Source: [Leptolyngbya] sp. PCC 7376
GTDB taxonomy: Bacteria; Cyanobacteriota; Cyanobacteriia; Cyanobacteriales; MRBY01
Assembly: GCF_000316605.1 (NCBI RefSeq)
Contig: NC_019683.1
Span: 2,650,036-2,714,035, forward strand
Length of the DNA stretch: 64,000 nucleotides
Direction of reading: 5' to 3'
Positions 62,779 through 64,000 of the stretch are shown in pieces; the first letter of the stretch is position 1; each line of letters starts with the position of its first letter. Made by a program: the position numbers and the translations under genes. The notes beneath the pieces are model-generated. The model had not been told where the DNA came from and searched no databases. It saw nothing but the letters and a program-made list of their open reading frames with translations.

Positions 62779-63459
62779 TTGATTAGTGTCATTATTCCAG
62801 TTTTGAATGAGGCTATAGGTATTGCCGCTTGCTTGGACTTACTCATTCCTTGTGGCGATCACCTCGAACTGATTATTGTTGATGGTGGAAGCCATGATGA
62901 GACTCGACAGATAGTACAGAAGTATCCTGTGAAACTTGTGTCATCTACCCTGGGACGAGGTGCACAGATGAATCATGGTGCGGCGATCGCCACAGGAGAT
63001 ATCTTGCTTTTTCTCCATAGCGATACTCGTTTACCTACAGATTTTATTGAGACTATTGAAACAACCCTGACTAACTTTGAAGCCATTGCAGGTGCTTTTC
63101 GATTACAGATTGATGATCCACAACCAAGCTTGCGGTGGATTGAACGAATGGTGCAGTGGCGATCACAATTCTTTTCGTTACCCTATGGCGACCAAGCTAT
63201 TTTTGTGAAAACCTCAGTATTTCGCGAATTAGACGGTTATGTTGAACTGCCAATTATGGAAGACTATGAATTTGTACGCCGCCTCAAAAAACAAGGTCAA
63301 ATACTTCTCGCTCCAACTGCGGTTAAAACATCTGCTCGTCGCTGGCAAAAATTAGGAGTCTGGCGTACCACTGTTATTAATCAAGTCATTATTTTGGGTT
63401 ATCACCTTGGCATTAATCCTGAAACACTCCGCCAATGGTATCGCCAGCAATATCACTAA
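62779..63459 (+). CDS. TIGR04283-family glycosyltransferase
   Basis: The 226-aa GT2-fold protein starts at TTG 62779 (ISVIIPVLNEAIGIA), with a Gly-Gly-Ser motif (VDGGSHDETRQI), HSDTRLP (DxD) and PYGDQAIFV near the acceptor. It ends ETLRQWYRQQY, and YELPIMEDYEFVRRLKK-type residues match the TIGR04283 family, which transfers sugars in poorly defined lipid or polysaccharide pathways. It follows the PP2C gene by 54 bases. Confidence 0.9.
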   Translation: MISVIIPVLNEAIGIAACLDLLIPCGDHLELIIVDGGSHDETRQIVQKYPVKLVSSTLGRGAQMNHGAAIATGDILLFLHSDTRLPTDFIETIETTLTNFEAIAGAFRLQIDDPQPSLRWIERMVQWRSQFFSLPYGDQAIFVKTSVFRELDGYVELPIMEDYEFVRRLKKQGQILLAPTAVKTSARRWQKLGVWRTTVINQVIILGYHLGINPETLRQWYRQQYH

Positions 63460-63629
63460 TCTATAACTTGAAAAATGTTGCGATGAAAAGCGATCACCGG
63501 AACTCTGATAATAAATATCAGGACGGCGATCGCCAAACATTTTTTATTTTTTGTACCGAGAGAATTCTCAGAATTCTTCAGTGGGATGATGCAATAATTG
63601 AGCGATTTTAAGGAAAACAGTGAACCGAA

Positions 63630-63782
63630 CTAAGACGGTCGCGCCGTTTCCGTCGAATCCAGCGGTTTATCATCACGTTGGCTAGAACACGTTCGTTGTA
63701 ACAAACCTAGTCCGAAATAGACCACACAAAGATAAATCGCTGATAACAGCAAAACAACTAGCGGAATGTCAAAATAACTCAT
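63630..63782 (-). CDS. Small membrane protein, 50 aa
   Basis: One TM segment (PLVVLLLSAIYLCVVYFGLGLL) follows a short N terminus (MSYFDI), and the C terminus is polar (SSQRDDKPLDSTETARPS). It is below usual ORF length limits but reads cleanly from ATG 63782 to TAG 63630. No family assigned. The remaining 63783-64000 show nothing coding that I can support. Confidence 0.5.
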   Translation of the reverse strand: MSYFDIPLVVLLLSAIYLCVVYFGLGLLQRTCSSQRDDKPLDSTETARPS

Positions 63783-64000
63783 TGTTATCAGCCCCCCAAG
63801 CTTTCAATAATTGACATTGCTAGGATCGCGTTATTAAATTTTGAGTTAGCTGGGCAACCTCATCTTCTTCTCGCAAATATCAAACAAATTACTCTATATC
63901 TAACGTTATCTAGGTAAACCAAAGTAGGTTACCTGCAATGCAAATAGCCCAAACCGGAAAAGCTTCTAACAATTGCTCAAAACTTTTTACCGAATATTGA

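Overview
The window is cyanobacterial chromosome. The HIP1 octamer GCGATCGC recurs every kilobase or so in the flanks. The genes include flavodoxin, MenA (phylloquinone pathway), a LabA-type NYN protein, a CIRCE-controlled groEL without groES, and several cyanobacterium-specific hypotheticals. Gene content resembles the Synechococcus PCC 7002/Leptolyngbya PCC 7376 neighbourhood, but I cannot fix the species from sequence alone.

Bases 1-30.5 kb are host backbone. They hold an amber-interrupted flavodoxin gene, class I aldolase, a substrate-binding/OmpA fusion, a deleted IS630 remnant, a CHAT-FHA protein, groEL2, a large inverse-autotransporter adhesin with a beta-helix, argB, aroK, an ExbB-like channel, a desaturase/SDR fusion, a CBS-EAL protein, rnhB, a DUF790 nuclease, menA, yajQ, a MAPEG protein and a DprA-like SLOG protein.

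At 30506 lies tRNA-Val(GAC). Its last 47 bases are repeated at 49268-49314, which bounds an integrated element of about 18.8 kb. The element has no HIP1 sites and carries a tyrosine integrase at its right end, now split by an IS1-family insertion. Its left part holds a helicase fragment, an IS630 copy, a D-Ala-D-Ala ligase-like ATP-grasp gene, a stand-alone cas6 and, divergent from it, a two-gene operon. That operon encodes a minimal CRISPR polymerase-like (mCpol) protein and a CARF-like protein with two C-terminal membrane helices. It looks like a nucleotide-second-messenger defence system of the mCpol/Panoptes kind. Next come septum-formation-domain and YcxB-like membrane proteins. The core (38.1-44.8 kb) is a divergent pair of compact operons of unrecognised proteins, with overlapping starts, a single-TM protein and a long coiled-coil protein. 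I suspect a virion, packaging or transfer module of an undescribed small provirus or satellite. A family of framed palindromic sites, each holding two to three copies of a locus-specific 12-bp unit, marks the element's operon boundaries.

Right of the element is an IS982-family copy with an IS630 nested inside it (49.35-51.25 kb). The host backbone then resumes: mnmA, a TPR protein, lptC, a LabA-like gene, metG, ilvH, an alpha/beta hydrolase, infC, a zinc-ribbon PP2C phosphatase, a TIGR04283 glycosyltransferase and a small membrane protein.
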